Made by a program: the position numbers and the translations under genes. A stretch of 64,000 nucleotides of DNA, taken from positions 238,067 to 302,066 of the forward strand of contig DBUB01000007.1 of assembly GCA_002307725.1 (NCBI GenBank). The letters are read 5' to 3'. This DNA comes from Alphaproteobacteria bacterium UBA1301 (lineage in GTDB: Bacteria; Pseudomonadota; Alphaproteobacteria; Micropepsales; Micropepsaceae). The notes below the pieces were generated by a model, which saw nothing but the letters and a program-made list of their open reading frames with translations, was not told the DNA's origin and searched no databases. Shown piece by piece: positions 17,045 through 25,240 of this stretch (position 1 is the first letter of the stretch; every line of letters starts with the position of its first letter).

Positions 17045-17929
17045 TTACTTCGCGACGAAATCGGCTGCGCCGCCGCCCAAGATCAGCGAGCGTTCGAACG
17101 AGACGTAATGATAACGCCCGGCGGAATGCCCTGCGTTGACGGCGAAGGCCACGGCGTATTTCTTGCCAGGCACCAGCGCCACTTGGCCCACGGTCAACTT
17201 GCGCGACAACACCACGGTCCATTGATTACCGGCGCGGCTCGCCGCCGCCGTCACCACGGTTTTGGCGGGGGCGCGCTTGTCAAACACCACACCGTTTGTG
17301 GCAACCGGCGCCGGGGTCAATGCCACTTGCCAATATTCGATGCCATAGCCCGATGTCTTCAGCCGCGCCAATTCACTCGCCGGTTTCAAAGCATCGCTGC
17401 CGCCCTGACGCGTCATCGCCGCCCGCGTTTTGCCGAGATACATGGTGCGCGGACCTTTGCCACTTGGCATCGCCGTGGAATCATCGTGACACATCGCCCA
17501 GCAGCCGGCGCGCGCCGCTTCCGGCGTGCTGCCGCCGTCAAGCATCATCGCCACCTTGGCTGCGGCCTTATCCTGTTTGGCATCGGGCACATCGGTGAAT
17601 GTCAGGCGCACATACAAGGTGTCGGCGTCGCGGGCGAACTGCACGGTGGCGGGCAGGGTGACCGGCTGCGCGGCAAGCGGGGCGCGATCATATTTCTTGC
17701 GTGCGGCATCGCCCATCACGCGTTCCTGGCCTATATGGCACGACAGGCACGCCGATCCGGCGCGAAAACGGTCGGCGCCTTTGTGCTCACCCGGGGTCAT
17801 CAGCCATTCGAGCGAGGTTTGGCCCGGCGTGAACAGGGTGATCGGCTTCGATGGCACGCTCGCCCAATTCGGCGCCGCGGCGGCGGCCGAGAAGCTTGCG
17901 AGGATCAACACCGGCATCAACGCGCGCAT
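17045..17929 (-). CDS. Exported haem protein with ethylbenzene-dehydrogenase-like domain
   Basis: A 294-residue protein with AAGGAG before ATG 17929 and a signal peptide (MRALMPVLILASFSAAAAAP). Two CxxCH haem motifs are visible: CLSCH near 60 and CWAMCH (a CxxxCH variant when read from its first Cys) near 145. The second half (YGIEYWQVALTPAP, then WTVVLSRKLTVGQ, then YAVAFAVNAGHSAG) resembles the haem-binding gamma-subunit domain of ethylbenzene/DMSO dehydrogenases. It is 43 bp upstream of the Fe-S subunit on the same strand and probably passes electrons from the molybdenum enzyme to the tetrahaem protein. Confidence 0.75.
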   Translation of the reverse strand: MRALMPVLILASFSAAAAAPNWASVPSKPITLFTPGQTSLEWLMTPGEHKGADRFRAGSACLSCHIGQERVMGDAARKKYDRAPLAAQPVTLPATVQFARDADTLYVRLTFTDVPDAKQDKAAAKVAMMLDGGSTPEAARAGCWAMCHDDSTAMPSGKGPRTMYLGKTRAAMTRQGGSDALKPASELARLKTSGYGIEYWQVALTPAPVATNGVVFDKRAPAKTVVTAAASRAGNQWTVVLSRKLTVGQVALVPGKKYAVAFAVNAGHSAGRYHYVSFERSLILGGGAADFVAK

Positions 17930-17939
17930 CCATTACTCC

Positions 17940-18536
17940 TTACGGAAAATCATAACTCGCCGGTTGGTCCTGCCGCGTATGGGTTACGCCCTGATGGCAG
18001 GAGAGGCAATTGCCATCCGTCTTCATCGCCGAGGTGTGATCGCGCCGCGCCTGTGCGGCCTCGACCGCTTGTTCGGTGGCCACCAGGATGGCATAGGAAT
18101 GACACGCCTTGCACTCGCGCGCGTTGGTGGCGGCAAAATCGGCCAGCACCTTTTTGGCCAATTCCGGCCGTCGCGCTTCGAAGCGTCCCGGCAGGTCTTC
18201 GCGATCGATGAAATGTCCCCACACCCGGCTGAGGGCCGTGATCTGATGGCCCATCAGCCTCAGCGGCGCGTGCCCCGGCAGATGGCATTCGGCGCAGGTC
18301 ACCACCGTCCCCTTCGGGTTGATGTGATGGCGGCTTTGCGCATATTCGGCAGTGACCGTGCGTTCCATCTCGTGACAGGCGTGAGCACAGAATTGCTGCG
18401 ACGAGGTTGCCGCCGTGACGCTGGCGTAGCCCGTCGAAAGCCCGATCCCCACCACCATGGCGGCGAGCGCGACCAGAACCGGCGTCGTCCGGGTACGGAC
18501 GAAGGTTGCTACGCTGTCAATCCATGCAACGAACAT
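17940..18536 (-). CDS. NapC/NirT-type membrane-anchored tetrahaem cytochrome c
   Basis: A 198-residue protein with an N-terminal membrane anchor (PVLVALAAMVVGIGLSTGYA) and four haem sites: CAHACH near 51, CAECH near 80, CKACH near 141 and CLSCH near 177. This is the NapC/NirT pattern, which exchanges electrons between the quinone pool and periplasmic enzymes. ATG 18536 is taken as start. It is the first gene of the presumed four-gene operon and ends 10 bp before the next gene. Confidence 0.85.
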   Translation of the reverse strand: MFVAWIDSVATFVRTRTTPVLVALAAMVVGIGLSTGYASVTAATSSQQFCAHACHEMERTVTAEYAQSRHHINPKGTVVTCAECHLPGHAPLRLMGHQITALSRVWGHFIDREDLPGRFEARRPELAKKVLADFAATNARECKACHSYAILVATEQAVEAAQARRDHTSAMKTDGNCLSCHQGVTHTRQDQPASYDFP

Positions 18537-18637
18537 CAAAGGCTGCCGGGGGAACTTCGCTTGCTACAACGGCACGAAGCGGCACCCACGGCCAGAAGAC
18601 CGCGCGTCGCAGGCGCGACGCACCGGGTCCCCTTAAC

Positions 18638-19831
18638 TCACAACGGCTTGCCGAAATTGTTCGGCAGCTTGGCGGTATCGATCCCTGGTCCGAGGTTCAG
18701 CACGAACACCGGTCCGATATCGAGGGTCTGTTTGCTGGCGCCGAGTTGCATGCCGAAACCGACCGTTCCCGACGCATAATCGGCGGTGGCGACGCCGCTG
18801 GCAAAGATCCAGGTCCATTGGCCTTTTGGCACGGTCGCCGACGCGGTAGCAATGGCGGTGTAGGGTGCGCCCGACAGATGCACGCCGAGTTCGGCAATCA
18901 GCCCGGTCTGGGCGCCTGGGGCCGGTTCGGTGGCGCGGACCAGCACGGCGGCAAAGACAACATCGCCCTTTTTGATTGTGCCGGTGACCGGCGCCGAAAC
19001 GCCGTCGTCCCAGGAATTCGTGCCGGGCTTGGCGGTCACGGTGCGGGTGAATTTGCCGCCGGTAACGTCGGCCGCAGTCACGCTCTGCGCGGTCGTGTCG
19101 GGGCCATACGCAAAGATAGCGCCGGGATCGGCGTTGATCAGCACACCTTTGACCGGCAGCTTACCGCGGATTTTGGCGAGATCTGCAGCATAGACGCCTT
19201 CGGGCGTTTGCGGCGCGGCGGCCACCGGCGCGGCAGGGGCGGCGGCGGCGGCGATCTTGTTGTGCGGCAGCTTGGTGCGGTCGTAGCTGGGTCCGAAGTT
19301 GAAGATGAACACCGGGCCGAGGTCGATTACCTGATCGGCGGCGGCGAGCTGGACACCGAAATTGAGCGAACCTTTGGCATGGTCGTCGTCGGCGACACCG
19401 GAACTGTAATAGACCGCCCACTTGGAGGTTGGTGCCGCCGCTTCACTGGTAAGGCCGGTGTAGGGGGCTTTGTTGAGGCCGAGGCCGGCGGACGGAATGT
19501 TGGCTGTCGTCGCGCCCGCGGGCGGGGTTTCGACGCGCGCGTAATAGGCGACCAGGAGCACGTCGCCCTTCTGTACGGGTTGCTGAAGCGTGACCGAGGC
19601 CTGAGCGTCCCAGGAATTGGCGCCCTTTTTCGCCGTGACGCGCGTCGCTTTGCCGGCCTGCACGCCAGCGTCGTCGCGCACCGCCGCTGTCGCATTCCAG
19701 ACGTTCCAGGAATCGGCGCTGGCGCCGAGCACCAAATGGCTCAGCATGTCGTCGCCTTTTGGAGCGTCGGCGGCTGTCGCCGCGACGGTCATGAGCGCTC
19801 CTGTCATGAGCGCAACCATCCACTTGTTCAT
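18638..19831 (-). CDS. Exported protein with two carbohydrate-binding-like beta-sandwich domains
   Basis: A 397-residue protein starting at ATG 19831 behind GGGGGGAG, with a signal peptide (MNKWMVALMTGALMTVAATA). Two similar halves of about 160 residues each contain 'NSWD', 'KGDV(L/V)..A...R', 'W..(Y/F).SGVA..D.A.G...FG.QL' and '(V/T)(I/L)D(I/L)GPVF(I/V)(F/L)N(F/L)GP', joined by an Ala/Pro-rich linker. These are the features of family 4/9-type carbohydrate-binding modules. No catalytic domain is present. A GAAAGCGCTGTC site about 75 bp upstream ties it to the mannan locus, so it may bind mannan at the cell surface (inference). Confidence 0.72.
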   Translation of the reverse strand: MNKWMVALMTGALMTVAATAADAPKGDDMLSHLVLGASADSWNVWNATAAVRDDAGVQAGKATRVTAKKGANSWDAQASVTLQQPVQKGDVLLVAYYARVETPPAGATTANIPSAGLGLNKAPYTGLTSEAAAPTSKWAVYYSSGVADDDHAKGSLNFGVQLAAADQVIDLGPVFIFNFGPSYDRTKLPHNKIAAAAAPAAPVAAAPQTPEGVYAADLAKIRGKLPVKGVLINADPGAIFAYGPDTTAQSVTAADVTGGKFTRTVTAKPGTNSWDDGVSAPVTGTIKKGDVVFAAVLVRATEPAPGAQTGLIAELGVHLSGAPYTAIATASATVPKGQWTWIFASGVATADYASGTVGFGMQLGASKQTLDIGPVFVLNLGPGIDTAKLPNNFGKPL

Positions 19832-19904
19832 GGGTCTCCCCCCGTATCTTTTCGTTTTCGCCCGCGCAAGATGACGGACGTTGAGGCAATTATCCCCCGG
19901 GACG

Positions 19905-19916
19905 GAAAGCGCTGTC
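19905..19916. promoter_or_regulatory. LacI-type operator candidate upstream of the two-domain exported protein
   Basis: GAAAGCGCTGTC matches 10 of 12 positions of the GAAAGCGCTTAC sites at 4760 and 4914. It lies 74 bp before the start of the minus-strand gene. A half site, ACGCTTACC, is at 19962-19970. Confidence 0.45.
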
Positions 19917-19981
19917 GAGCTATCTCCAGTTGTCGGTACCGGTAACATCTAGCGACTTCCTACGCTTACCGTCGCGCGTAG

Positions 19982-21058
19982 TTACCCGAAGCCGAAGTCG
20001 AGTTGATCGGGCGCGTCGTCTTCCTCTGCCGGGAAGTGGGACACCGTGACGCCGACCAGCCGCACGCCGTTCGTGAGCGGATAGATGCTGCGGGTCAGCG
20101 CCAGCGCGATGTCGCTAAGGTCCTGGCGCGAGGTCACCGCTTTGGTCAGAGTGCGGGCCCGCGTCAGTTGGCGGAAGTCAGCGTATTTGATCTTCACCGT
20201 CACGGTATGACCGAAGGTGTGCGTCTTCTCGCACCAGGCCCACACTTCGTCTGCCTGTCCCAGCACTTCCTTCTCGATCGCCGCCGGATCGGTGAGGTCG
20301 GTGAGCAGCGTAATCTCGCTGCCGGAGGATTTTCGCGGCCGGTCGGGCTCGACGGGCCGCTCGTCGATGCCGCGCGCGATATCAAAGTACCATTGCCCCG
20401 ATTTGCCGAAATGCTTGGCGAGGAACTCCAGCGATTGCCGCTTCAGATCGGCACCGGTGTGGATGCCGAGCTTGTTCATCTTCTCCGCCGTTACCGGTCC
20501 GATGCCGTGGAACTTCGCCACCGCCAAGCTTTCGACCCACGCCGGCCCCATCGCGGGCGTGACGACAAACTGGCCATTTGGCTTCTTATAGTCGGAGGCG
20601 AGCTTAGCGAGGAATTTGTTGTAGGAAATGCCCGCCGAGGCGGTCAGCCCGGTCCAATCAAAAATGCGCTGGCGGATATCACGCGCGGTTTCCGAAGCGC
20701 TGGGCAAATGGCGCAAATTCGCCGTCACGTCGAGATAGGCCTCGTCGAGCGACAACGGTTCCACCAGCGGCGTGTACTCGAAAAAGATTGACCGGATCTG
20801 CCGCGACACCGCGCGATAGACTTCGAAGCGGGGCGCCACGAAAATCAACGCCGGGCATTTGCGTAAAGCCGTGGAGGAGGGCATCGCCGAGCGGACGCCG
20901 AAGGTGCGCGCCTCATAGCTCGCCGCCGCCACCACCCCGCGGGCGCGGGCCGAGCCCACCGCCACCGGTTTGCCCTTCAGCTCCGGCCGGTCGCGTTGCT
21001 CCACCGACGCATAGAACGCGTCCATGTCGATATGGATGATCTTGCGCACCGCCGTCAT
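19982..21058 (-). CDS. dinB: DNA polymerase IV (translesion)
   Basis: A 358-residue Y-family polymerase. HIDMDAFYASVEQ gives the first catalytic Asp, and PLSLDEAYLDVT holds the second Asp/Glu pair. The helix-hairpin-helix part has HGIGPVTAEKMNKLGIHTGADL, and the little-finger domain follows. The last residues (APDQLDFGFG) resemble the beta-clamp-binding tail (QLxLF-like). An alternative start at 21070 adds four residues. It bypasses DNA lesions during SOS or stress. It is transcribed towards the exported-protein gene and appears monocistronic. Confidence 0.93.
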   Translation of the reverse strand: MTAVRKIIHIDMDAFYASVEQRDRPELKGKPVAVGSARARGVVAAASYEARTFGVRSAMPSSTALRKCPALIFVAPRFEVYRAVSRQIRSIFFEYTPLVEPLSLDEAYLDVTANLRHLPSASETARDIRQRIFDWTGLTASAGISYNKFLAKLASDYKKPNGQFVVTPAMGPAWVESLAVAKFHGIGPVTAEKMNKLGIHTGADLKRQSLEFLAKHFGKSGQWYFDIARGIDERPVEPDRPRKSSGSEITLLTDLTDPAAIEKEVLGQADEVWAWCEKTHTFGHTVTVKIKYADFRQLTRARTLTKAVTSRQDLSDIALALTRSIYPLTNGVRLVGVTVSHFPAEEDDAPDQLDFGFG

Positions 21059-21207
21059 GGCGCGAGGCATAGCGCAAGGCGTGGGCGCGCGACAGCAGCG
21101 TCAACTAATAAATAGAAATGATGCTTTCCGATTATTTCGTCTGTTTAAGCTATTCGCGTGGAGCTAAATTGGCAGCGTTATCCCGCCGCCGTTCGAAAGG
21201 ACCCGCC

Positions 21208-21819
21208 ATGATCCGCATCTCTGCCGCCGCCTTCGTGTTTGCCGCTGTCGTCTTCGCCCCCGCCGCTTCGGCACAGTCCGTCGCCAATCCCGATCCGGCG
21301 CTGGTGCAGGCCGGTAGCTATGCGCTTGAGACCAACCACGCCCGCGTCGTCTTCGCCGTTTCGCATATGGGCTTTTCGACCTGGTATGGCGATTTTTCCG
21401 GCGCCACCGGCACGCTGACGCTCGATCCCAAGAACCCCGCCGCCGCGTCGCTCGCCGTCACCATTCCGGTCGCGTCCGTCACCACCACCAACACCACGCT
21501 CGACGGCGAACTGAAAAGCCCGGCGTGGTTCGATGCCGCCAAATTCCCCACCATCAGCTTCACCTCGACCAAGGTAACCCCAACTGGCCCGACCACGGCG
21601 CTGGTCGCTGGTACGGTGACGTTCCACGGCGTGACCAAGCCAATCGTACTCGAAGCGACTTACAAGGCCTCCGGTAACAACCCAATGACCAAAGCTTTCA
21701 CCATCGGCTTCGAAGTGAAGGGCGCCCTCAAGCGCAGCGATTTCGGCGTTGCCACCTACGTCCCCCTGATCGGCGACGACGTCACCCTCATCATCTCGGC
21801 GCCGTTCGAGAAGAAGTAG
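21208..21819 (+). CDS. YceI-family periplasmic protein
   Basis: A 203-residue protein from ATG 21208 with GAAAGGA upstream and a signal peptide ending ASAQS. The YceI lipocalin-like barrel is clear: YALETNHARVVFAVSHMGFS, 'FSGATGTLTLDP', 'VTIPVASVTTTN', 'HGVTKPIVLEATY' and a closing 'DDVTLIISAPFEKK'. The family binds isoprenoid or other amphiphilic molecules. The hopanoid cyclase nearby makes that attractive, but no operon links them. Confidence 0.9.
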   Translation: MIRISAAAFVFAAVVFAPAASAQSVANPDPALVQAGSYALETNHARVVFAVSHMGFSTWYGDFSGATGTLTLDPKNPAAASLAVTIPVASVTTTNTTLDGELKSPAWFDAAKFPTISFTSTKVTPTGPTTALVAGTVTFHGVTKPIVLEATYKASGNNPMTKAFTIGFEVKGALKRSDFGVATYVPLIGDDVTLIISAPFEKK

Positions 21820-21822
21820 GCA

Positions 21823-21837
21823 GGCCGTCAGGCGGCC
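21823..21837. terminator. Small hairpin between convergent yceI and RES toxin
   Basis: GGCCG (21823-21827) and CGGCC (21833-21837) flank the loop TCAGG, which contains the RES toxin stop codon. The stem is short and lacks a U run, so its role as a terminator is doubtful. Confidence 0.25.
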
Positions 21838-22331
21838 GGGTGCAGGCGAGGGTCGAGCGCGAAGTTCTCTTGCGTGACATCCGTGTACAGCCCTTTGACG
21901 GCGTTGGAATCGAAGACGACGTTCCAGCTGTGTTTGGAGACCACGCTGGGAAAAAGGACAAAGGGGTGCGTCTTGAGCAGCGTGTTTCCGAACCGCTGCT
22001 GCTCGGCGCTGAGCGTGCCGGGATTCAGCCAGTTCGGATCGGGGATGTCGATGCTGGGAATGACGTGAACATGTCTGGCGTCAACAATTCGCGCCGACGT
22101 CAATACATGTTTGACCGTATCGAGCGCTTTGAACGTCGTGTGTACTGCGACTTCCAAAATCGCCGTGGCGGGATCGAGCGCGGCGTAGACAGCGCGCAGG
22201 CCTTTCGAATTCCAGCGTCCGCCAACACGAAAACTGCCCTCGCCGGAATTCCAGGCACTTGCGTGTCTGGCTTGGTCCAGCCGCCAGAATACCAGCGCTC
22301 CGGTCCCCAGCGGCGGCGGCAACGGGGTCAT
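21828..22331 (-). CDS. RES-domain toxin (NAD+-depleting type)
   Basis: A 167-residue RES-family protein. The core RVGGRWNSKGLRAVYAALDP carries the conserved Arg and Tyr, followed by the Glu of AILEVAVH. ATG 22331 overlaps the antitoxin stop by four bases (ATGA), the usual coupling in this family. RES toxins degrade NAD+ by ADP-ribosyl-type chemistry and are held inactive by the partner. Longer reading upstream lies inside the antitoxin gene. Confidence 0.9.
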   Translation of the reverse strand: MTPLPPPLGTGALVFWRLDQARHASAWNSGEGSFRVGGRWNSKGLRAVYAALDPATAILEVAVHTTFKALDTVKHVLTSARIVDARHVHVIPSIDIPDPNWLNPGTLSAEQQRFGNTLLKTHPFVLFPSVVSKHSWNVVFDSNAVKGLYTDVTQENFALDPRLHPAA

Positions 22332-22795
22332 GCATAAACGCCGTATTCGATACGAGTCAGCAGTTCTTCGACGGATTCCACGCCCGCCGTGGTGGACAGC
22401 AGATCGATGGGCTTGCGTTGATTGAGGGCCATGGCGGGCTGTTCCATCCAAGCCTCAGCTGCTTCCTGCGAGCCTAACAGTTCGGTGGCGTGCGAGAGGA
22501 TTTCGGCGAACTTCCAGGTTCGGCCGCTTTGCTCCGGGCTCAAGCGCTTTGTGGGTGTCTCCCGGTGGCGCTGAAGTGTCCTGATGCTGATCCCGACGGC
22601 CTTTTCCAGGCTGGTTTGGCTCTGCGCGCCGAGAATGCTGACGCTCTTCACAAGATGGTCCAGCACGCCGCCGGGCAGCCCCTTCTGCAGCAGGTCGTGC
22701 GCTTCCAGCCGGTTGTGCACCAGGTGTTGCAGGACCTTTTTTCCACCAAGAAGCTCGGCGGTACGTGCGACGTCGTGGTGGACCTCGGTTTCCAT
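22328..22795 (-). CDS. Xre/MbcA/ParS-type antitoxin
   Basis: A 155-residue antitoxin. The N-terminal part contains an Xre-like helix-turn-helix (TSLEKAVGISIRTLQRHRE near 65-83), and the C-terminal toxin-binding domain reads ILSHATELLGSQEAAEAWM then ALNQRKPIDLLSTTAGVESV. ATG 22795 is chosen because AGGG lies nine bases upstream; an ATG at 22801 is also possible, while longer reading runs across the promoter. It should repress its own promoter and block the RES toxin. Confidence 0.87.
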   Translation of the reverse strand: METEVHHDVARTAELLGGKKVLQHLVHNRLEAHDLLQKGLPGGVLDHLVKSVSILGAQSQTSLEKAVGISIRTLQRHRETPTKRLSPEQSGRTWKFAEILSHATELLGSQEAAEAWMEQPAMALNQRKPIDLLSTTAGVESVEELLTRIEYGVYA

Positions 22796-22820
22796 GAACA
22801 TCACCCTAAACGACACATGT

Positions 22821-22833
22821 CGCAATATATGCG
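22821..22833. promoter_or_regulatory. Probable antitoxin operator
   Basis: CGCA-N5-TGCG is a perfect inverted repeat overlapping the -10 box of the toxin-antitoxin promoter. The octamer TGTCGCAA also occurs twice, at 22819 and 22839. Confidence 0.5.
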
Positions 22834-22852
22834 TCACGTGTCGCAAAGTCAA
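22824..22852 (-). promoter_or_regulatory. Promoter of the Xre/RES operon
   Basis: On the minus strand TTGACT (complement of 22847-22852) is followed after exactly 17 bases by TATATT (complement of 22824-22829). This is a near-consensus sigma-70 promoter, 29 bp before the antitoxin start. Confidence 0.65.
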
Positions 22853-22878
22853 GAACCGGTGCGGCGCCTGGGTTTTGG

Positions 22879-24918
22879 CTAAACGCCCGCCAAATACCCC
22901 AGCTTCTTCGCCCTTCCCAGCGTCATCAGCGGGAAGTAGTGGCAATAGAGGCCGTAGCGCAGCATGAAGGCCCGTGAAAGTTCCGGGCCTTGTTGCAGGC
23001 GCTTCGCCACTTCGGGGTCGCTGAGTTTGATCGCTTGGCCGACGCCGTAACCGGGAAAGCCGGTGCCGGTGTATTCCATTTCGATCCAAGTCCCCGCCTG
23101 CTGCTGTTCGATCAGATACAGCAATCCGCGTTCGATCACAGCGCGGTCCGAGGGACGGTCAGCGGCGAGCAGTGCCATCAGCGCCCAGGCGGTTTGCGAA
23201 GCGGTGGTCTTGCCGCGTCCGGCTTTGGCCGCGTCCATATAGGACTCGCAGCTTTCGCCCCAGCCGCCGTTCTTCTCTTGGCGCGCAATCAGCCAATCGC
23301 AAGCGCGCCCGATGGCGGGTTGGCGCATGTCTTCGCCGATCGCGGCCAGCGCCGGCATCACCGCGCCGGTGCCGTAGATGTAGTTCACGCCCCAGCGCCC
23401 GAACCACGGCCCGTCCGCTTCCTGCTCGCGGCGCAAATAGGCGAGCGCCCGCACCATCGCTGGATGGTTTTTGCCCAGCCCCAGCCCGGCGAAGGCTTCC
23501 ACCACATGGGCCGTCACGTCGACCGAGGGCGGATCGAGCGCCTCGCCGAAATCGCAGAACGGAATCTTGGTCAGGATTTTCTGGTTGTTGTCCTTGTCGA
23601 ACGCGCCCCAGCCGCCGCCTTCGCATTGCATCCCGATCAGCCAATCGACCGCGAGCTGAATTTGCTCGCTGATGCCCTTCTGCTGCCACTTCGGCTCCTT
23701 GGCATAAGGGGCCAGCGCGATCAGGGCGGTGGCGGTATCGTCGACGTCCGGATAATTGATGTTGGCGTACTCGAAGGCCCAGCCGCCGGGCTTCACCTGC
23801 GGCAGCTTCACACTCCAATCGCCAGGCAGGCGCACTTGGCGCGCCAGCAGCCATTCCACCGCCTTGTCGATTTCGGCTTCGGTCTTGCCGAAGGCGCCCG
23901 CATCCTTCACCGCCATCACCATCAAAATGGTGTCCCACACCGGGCTGTTGGTGGCCTGAATGAAGGTGGCGTCGCCGGCATCGATGCGCCAGCCGGGATC
24001 GTTCAAACACGCCAGGCCCTTGGCCATCACCGGATGATCGTTCGCGAAGCCTTCCGCGTGCAGCGCCATCAAGCCATAGACCCATGGCGGTTGAATGCCG
24101 CCCCAGCCGCCATCGGCATCTTGATGGGCGACAATCCATTCGGTGACTTGGCGGACGGCCGCGTTGCGCCACAGCGGCAGGCCGAAGAACGCGCCCATCT
24201 CCTGGAACTCGTGCAGCACCTTGTCGGCGGTGCGGAAGAAACTGTCCCAGGCATCGGCGCCGGATTTCTTCGGCAGCTCGTAATCGAAGCGCAAGCGGCC
24301 TTCGGGAAACAGCGCATCGAGCCGCTGGCCTGCCGGCAACGGCCGCGACGGGCGCCGTGCCGACAAAATCGTAATCGGCATCAAGGTGGCGCGGGCCCAT
24401 TGCGCGAAATTGTAAATGCAGAACGGGAACCATTTGGGGAACCAGATCACTTCCGGCGGCACGTTGGGGGTTTTCTCCCATGGCCATTCGCCGATCAGCG
24501 CCAGCCAATAGCGGGTGAAGACGCGGATGTTGCGCAAGCCCCCCTTGGAAAGAATCCACGCCACCGCTTTTTGCAGCGCCGGTTCGTCGTCGCGATGGCC
24601 GAGCGAGCGTAGCGCCGCATAAGCCTCCACCGTGGCGTTGATGTCGCCGTTGGGGGCGCCGCGGAACACATCCCAGGCGCCATCCGGGCGCTGGGTGTCG
24701 AGCAAGGCTTGGCCGAGACGCGGCCGGAGCGGATCGTCTTCGCGGCCAACGAACCACAAGGCGAGGCACCATTGCGCCTCCATGCAGGCATTGGTCTCGG
24801 CACGCCCGACCCAATGGCCATCCGGCCTCTGTTGCCCGACCAGCCAGCGCACGGCATCGTCGATGCTGGCGTCCAGGGCAGAACTCAGATTGGACCCGTT
24901 TTTGCCGTCGCTGCTCAC
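22879..24918 (-). CDS. shc: Squalene-hopene cyclase
   Basis: A 679-residue class II terpene cyclase that turns squalene into hopene for hopanoid membrane lipids. YPDVDDTATA near 390 contains the catalytic DxDD acid motif. Several QW repeats are seen, such as QQRPDGHW, QDADGGWGG, MQCEGGGWG and QEKNGGWGE. The length is normal. The start is a GTG at 24918 behind GGGAG. No other hopanoid gene is adjacent in the window, and its neighbours are a toxin-antitoxin pair and an accessory patch. Confidence 0.95.
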   Translation of the reverse strand: MSSDGKNGSNLSSALDASIDDAVRWLVGQQRPDGHWVGRAETNACMEAQWCLALWFVGREDDPLRPRLGQALLDTQRPDGAWDVFRGAPNGDINATVEAYAALRSLGHRDDEPALQKAVAWILSKGGLRNIRVFTRYWLALIGEWPWEKTPNVPPEVIWFPKWFPFCIYNFAQWARATLMPITILSARRPSRPLPAGQRLDALFPEGRLRFDYELPKKSGADAWDSFFRTADKVLHEFQEMGAFFGLPLWRNAAVRQVTEWIVAHQDADGGWGGIQPPWVYGLMALHAEGFANDHPVMAKGLACLNDPGWRIDAGDATFIQATNSPVWDTILMVMAVKDAGAFGKTEAEIDKAVEWLLARQVRLPGDWSVKLPQVKPGGWAFEYANINYPDVDDTATALIALAPYAKEPKWQQKGISEQIQLAVDWLIGMQCEGGGWGAFDKDNNQKILTKIPFCDFGEALDPPSVDVTAHVVEAFAGLGLGKNHPAMVRALAYLRREQEADGPWFGRWGVNYIYGTGAVMPALAAIGEDMRQPAIGRACDWLIARQEKNGGWGESCESYMDAAKAGRGKTTASQTAWALMALLAADRPSDRAVIERGLLYLIEQQQAGTWIEMEYTGTGFPGYGVGQAIKLSDPEVAKRLQQGPELSRAFMLRYGLYCHYFPLMTLGRAKKLGYLAGV

Positions 24919-25049
24919 GCCTGCTGCTCCCGGATATGTTCGATTCCGACGCCGCAGGGATTAGCACGAAACGGCGGAAATCGTCATGAAATCGGGGAGA
25001 TGGCCGGGGTACGCCCAGCCGGGCCGCCGGCATCTACCGGCAGTAGAGC

Positions 25050-25240
25050 GCGGCAGGTCTCGAATTCAAGCGCTGGAACTTGAACTATGCCGAATTAGCG
25101 GAAAAGCTGGCCGCCATCGGGGTGAAAGAGTCGGCCCGCAATCTTTTCAAAAAGATCAGCCGGGGCGGCTTCACGGTGGGGGCTTGATCCAATGCCTAGA
25201 AGCTATTGGTTGCCAATCGTTGCGGTTGTCGGATTGATAC
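25050..25240 (+). pseudogene. Remnant of a DUF6471-type small protein
   Basis: One frame reads FKRWNLNYAELAEKLAAIGV then ESARNLFKKISRGGF and stops after FTVGA; the adjacent frame continues GLIQCLEAIGCQSLRL. Together they reproduce the pattern of DUF6471 proteins (LKR..L.YAELAEKLAAIGVKE..., ...RGGF, ...QCL.AIG), which suggests a frameshift near 25180. There is no start codon in frame upstream. The family is known to me only as small helical proteins common in mobile regions. Confidence 0.5.

Noticed and set aside
22990..25033. Two long frames (540 codons plus strand; 624 codons minus strand) over the cyclase gene
   Set aside because: Both overlap squalene-hopene cyclase, whose DxDD and QW motifs identify the true frame.
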